Assembly: GCA_028877215.1 (NCBI GenBank)
Contig: JAPPFJ010000006.1
Span: 83,643 to 147,642 of the forward strand
Length of the DNA: 64,000 bases
Origin: Gemmatimonadota bacterium
Lineage (GTDB): Bacteria > Latescibacterota > UBA2968 > GCA-2709665
Reading direction: 5' to 3'
Positions within the stretch are counted from its first letter, which is position 1; every line of letters starts with the position of its first letter. The position numbers were made by a program, and so were the translations under genes. Shown piece by piece: positions 61,806-64,000 of the stretch. The notes under the pieces are model-generated. The model searched no databases. It was not told where the DNA came from and saw only the letters and a list, made by a program, of their open reading frames with translations.

Positions 61806-63884
61806 ATGAAAAAACCGCGATTTGCAAACCGGTTGATACACGAGACCAGTCCCTATCTGCTGCAACACGCACATAACCCGGTGGACTGGTATCCGTGGGG
61901 CGACGAGGCCTTTGAACTTGCGAAAAAGGCAGACCGTCCCATTTTCCTGAGTATCGGATATTCGGCCTGTCACTGGTGTCACGTGATGGAGAGGGAGTCG
62001 TTCGAAAATGAAGCCATCGCAGCCGTGATGAACCAATTCTTCGTGAACGTCAAGGTAGACCGCGAAGAACGGCCGGATGTGGACGAGATTTACATGAATG
62101 CGGTACAGATGATGACCGGCGCCGGCGGATGGCCGATGAGCGTGTTTCTCACACCCGACGGAACACCGTTTTACGGCGGCACCTATTTCCCTCCCGACAG
62201 CAGATACGGCCGCCCTGGATTTCCCGACGTACTCCGGTCAGTGGCAACGCATTACCGCGACAACAGGGGCAAAGTAGGAGAGGCTGCCGAACGCCTGATG
62301 GCCGGATTGAAACGGCTGACCGACCTGCGAAACCTGGATGGGGCGTTGACGGGAGCTTTGTTTTCTGAAGGACATTCGCAGATCGCCCGCAATTTTGACT
62401 GGGAGAATGGAGGATTCGGATCGCAGCCGAAGTTTCCCGGCACCATGAATCTGTCGGTCTTTCTGCGGGAATTCGAGAAAACCGGGAATCGCAATGCATT
62501 GGATATGGTACTTCTCACCCTGCGGAAGATGGCGCGGGGAGGGATATACGATCATCTGGGCGGCGGATTTCACCGGTACTCCGTTGACCATCGCTGGCTG
62601 GTCCCCCACTTCGAGAAGATGCTTTATGACAATGCCCTGTTGACCGTGCTCTATCTGGAAGCCTTTCAACACACCGGAGAGCCACTGTTTCGACAGGTTG
62701 TGCAGGAAACACTGTCATACGTCATTCGCGAGATGACGGACCCGCAGGGCGGATTCTATTCCACTCAGGACGCGGACAGCGAAGGGGAAGAGGGCAAGTT
62801 TTTCGTCTGGGACCAGGAGGAGGTGTGCGCATTACTGGGGCAGGAAGAAGGACGGTTGTTTTGCCGGTACTACGATGTGCGTCCGGAGGGTAATTTTGAA
62901 CACGGAAAGAGCATCTTGAATATACCGGTTGAAGTGTCAGAATTGGCCGGTTTCCTGGATGTGGACCCGGAGCGCCTGGACGATGTGACGCAGCGCGGGC
63001 GGAGGATATTGGCCGATGTCCGCGAGAACAGGATCAAGCCGGAGCGGGACGATAAAATCCAGGTGAGCTGGAACGGTCTCATGATCTCGGCTCTTGCTCG
63101 CGCGTATCAGGTTCTCGGTCGATCGGAGTATCTGGCAGCGGCGCAGAACGCGGCCGATTTCATACTCCGGAATATGCAGACGGAATCCGGCCATCTGCTG
63201 CACACTTACAACACCGGGAGGGCCCGGTTCCCCGGTTACCAGGACGATTACGCCTTCTTCAGCAACGGACTGCTCGACCTCTACGAAGCCTCCTTCGATC
63301 CGCGCTGGCTGAATGCGGCGGAGGCACTCACGGAGACAATGCTCCAGGAATTCTGGGATCCGGAGCAGGGCGGTTTCTATTTCACAGGTCGGGCGAATGA
63401 AAAACTGATCGTACGCTCAAAGAATCCGTACGACAATGCAATACCATCCGGAAATTCGATGGCCGTTACGTCGCTGATGCGTCTGGGTACGATTCTTGAC
63501 CGGCCGGACCTGTGGCAGAAGGCGGAGCAGACCCTGAAGCTGTTCGAACCGATGCTCCGAGAGATGCCATCCGGTTTCGGCCAGATGCTCTGCAGTCTGG
63601 ACACCTTCACCAGGCGTCCGGTTGAGATCGTTTTGGTGGGCGACCCGGAGGATTCAGCGACGAAAGATCTCCTGAAGACCGCTCACGGACGCCTGCCATC
63701 CAGCCGGGTGATCGTTCTCGCGGATCCGGACAAGAGGGAAGATCTGGCGCGGCGCATTCCATTACTTTCGGACAAGAAGGCAATTAATGGAAGGCCCACC
63801 GCGTACGTGTGCAGAAGTTCGGTCTGTTCCGCACCGGTTACAACAGATACCCAACTGCAGGCATTGCTGCGGAATCCGTCGTGA
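61806..63884 (+). CDS. SPATA20/YyaL-type protein (thioredoxin-like plus glycoside-hydrolase-like fold)
   Basis: A 692-residue protein of the DUF255 family. N-terminal thioredoxin-like domain with [20 protein letters not shown] (Cys55, Cys58) and [14 protein letters not shown]; then the conserved [20 protein letters not shown] and YFPPDS; then an (alpha/alpha)6-barrel-like region with [44 protein letters not shown] and [20 protein letters not shown]. The length is that of full members. The family is conserved from bacteria to animals, with a debated, possibly redox-linked function. The upstream ribosome binding site is weak. It starts 32 bases after the metallophosphoesterase gene. Confidence 0.93.
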   Translation: MKKPRFANRLIHETSPYLLQHAHNPVDWYPWGDEAFELAKKADRPIFLSIGYSACHWCHVMERESFENEAIAAVMNQFFVNVKVDREERPDVDEIYMNAVQMMTGAGGWPMSVFLTPDGTPFYGGTYFPPDSRYGRPGFPDVLRSVATHYRDNRGKVGEAAERLMAGLKRLTDLRNLDGALTGALFSEGHSQIARNFDWENGGFGSQPKFPGTMNLSVFLREFEKTGNRNALDMVLLTLRKMARGGIYDHLGGGFHRYSVDHRWLVPHFEKMLYDNALLTVLYLEAFQHTGEPLFRQVVQETLSYVIREMTDPQGGFYSTQDADSEGEEGKFFVWDQEEVCALLGQEEGRLFCRYYDVRPEGNFEHGKSILNIPVEVSELAGFLDVDPERLDDVTQRGRRILADVRENRIKPERDDKIQVSWNGLMISALARAYQVLGRSEYLAAAQNAADFILRNMQTESGHLLHTYNTGRARFPGYQDDYAFFSNGLLDLYEASFDPRWLNAAEALTETMLQEFWDPEQGGFYFTGRANEKLIVRSKNPYDNAIPSGNSMAVTSLMRLGTILDRPDLWQKAEQTLKLFEPMLREMPSGFGQMLCSLDTFTRRPVEIVLVGDPEDSATKDLLKTAHGRLPSSRVIVLADPDKREDLARRIPLLSDKKAINGRPTAYVCRSSVCSAPVTTDTQLQALLRNPS

Positions 63885-64000
63885 GGGGACGCGATGGCGC
63901 CTATCGCAGACGCAAGTTGGCTTAAACGCCCCAAGAAGCTGTCCCAAAATTCCCAGCGGTCTTCGCACGGCTGCAAAAGCGCCGGTCGGCGTTGGTCAAA

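Overview
The window looks like a metagenome-type genome fragment from a Gram-negative, FCB-group-like candidate bacterium (Latescibacteria/KSB1-type relatives are my guess; no marker gene here settles it). The grounds are a GWxTD-domain TPR protein, two PorV/PorQ-like outer-membrane proteins, a large TonB-dependent receptor with an N-terminal carboxypeptidase-regulatory domain, a secreted protein ending in a VPNPY-type C-terminal domain, many lipoproteins with short lipoboxes, and numerous small palindromic repeat elements. GC content is high in the flanks and visibly lower between about 20 and 43 kb.

Layout. 0-5.2 kb: the edge of a clan AA aspartic protease with its small upstream partner, a gamma-glutamyltransferase, an internally deleted DegT-type aminotransferase pseudogene and a GWxTD protein. 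5.4-12.9 kb: a minus-strand envelope operon (OmpW-like barrel, TonB receptor, large secreted protein, PorV-like barrel) behind a leader that contains a strong terminator. 13.2-20.1 kb: sucD, rpiA, an XRE/metallo-beta-lactamase fusion, a giant gluzincin/beta-propeller/barrel protein and a TPR protein. 20.2-44 kb: an accessory region, nearly all on the minus strand. It holds a BtrH-like acyltransferase, a broken formyltransferase, a kelch lipoprotein, a lone carbohydrate-binding-like protein, a HlyD/RND/RND exporter, a cassette with a subtilase-DUF1611 fusion, an acyl carrier protein, a second BtrH remnant and an ABC exporter between ~210-bp direct repeats, then a TlpA-like thiol protein, a Cys-rich peptide and a beta-propeller lipoprotein. 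A second propeller copy beside transposase and flippase debris follows. 44-64 kb: housekeeping and envelope genes (flippase-like protein, Era, PorV-like protein, L,D-transpeptidase, DUF4398 and TPR proteins, LamG lipoprotein, an M28-like/FtsX fusion, an OPT-like transporter, a metallophosphoesterase and a SPATA20/YyaL thioredoxin-domain protein).

How it may work together. The envelope operon looks like uptake or surface machinery. The 20-41 kb island looks like a partly decayed specialised-metabolite or modified-peptide region: acyl carrier protein plus BtrH-type acyl transferase, a fused protease, and exporters (ABC and HlyD/RND). Next to it is a separable three-gene unit (lipoprotein propeller, small five-Cys protein, membrane CxxC protein) that resembles in layout the peptide/6-bladed propeller pairs of Bacteroidetes. 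Six copies of one MITE-like element and several other repeat families punctuate the gene boundaries; two of these copies start exactly at a stop codon.
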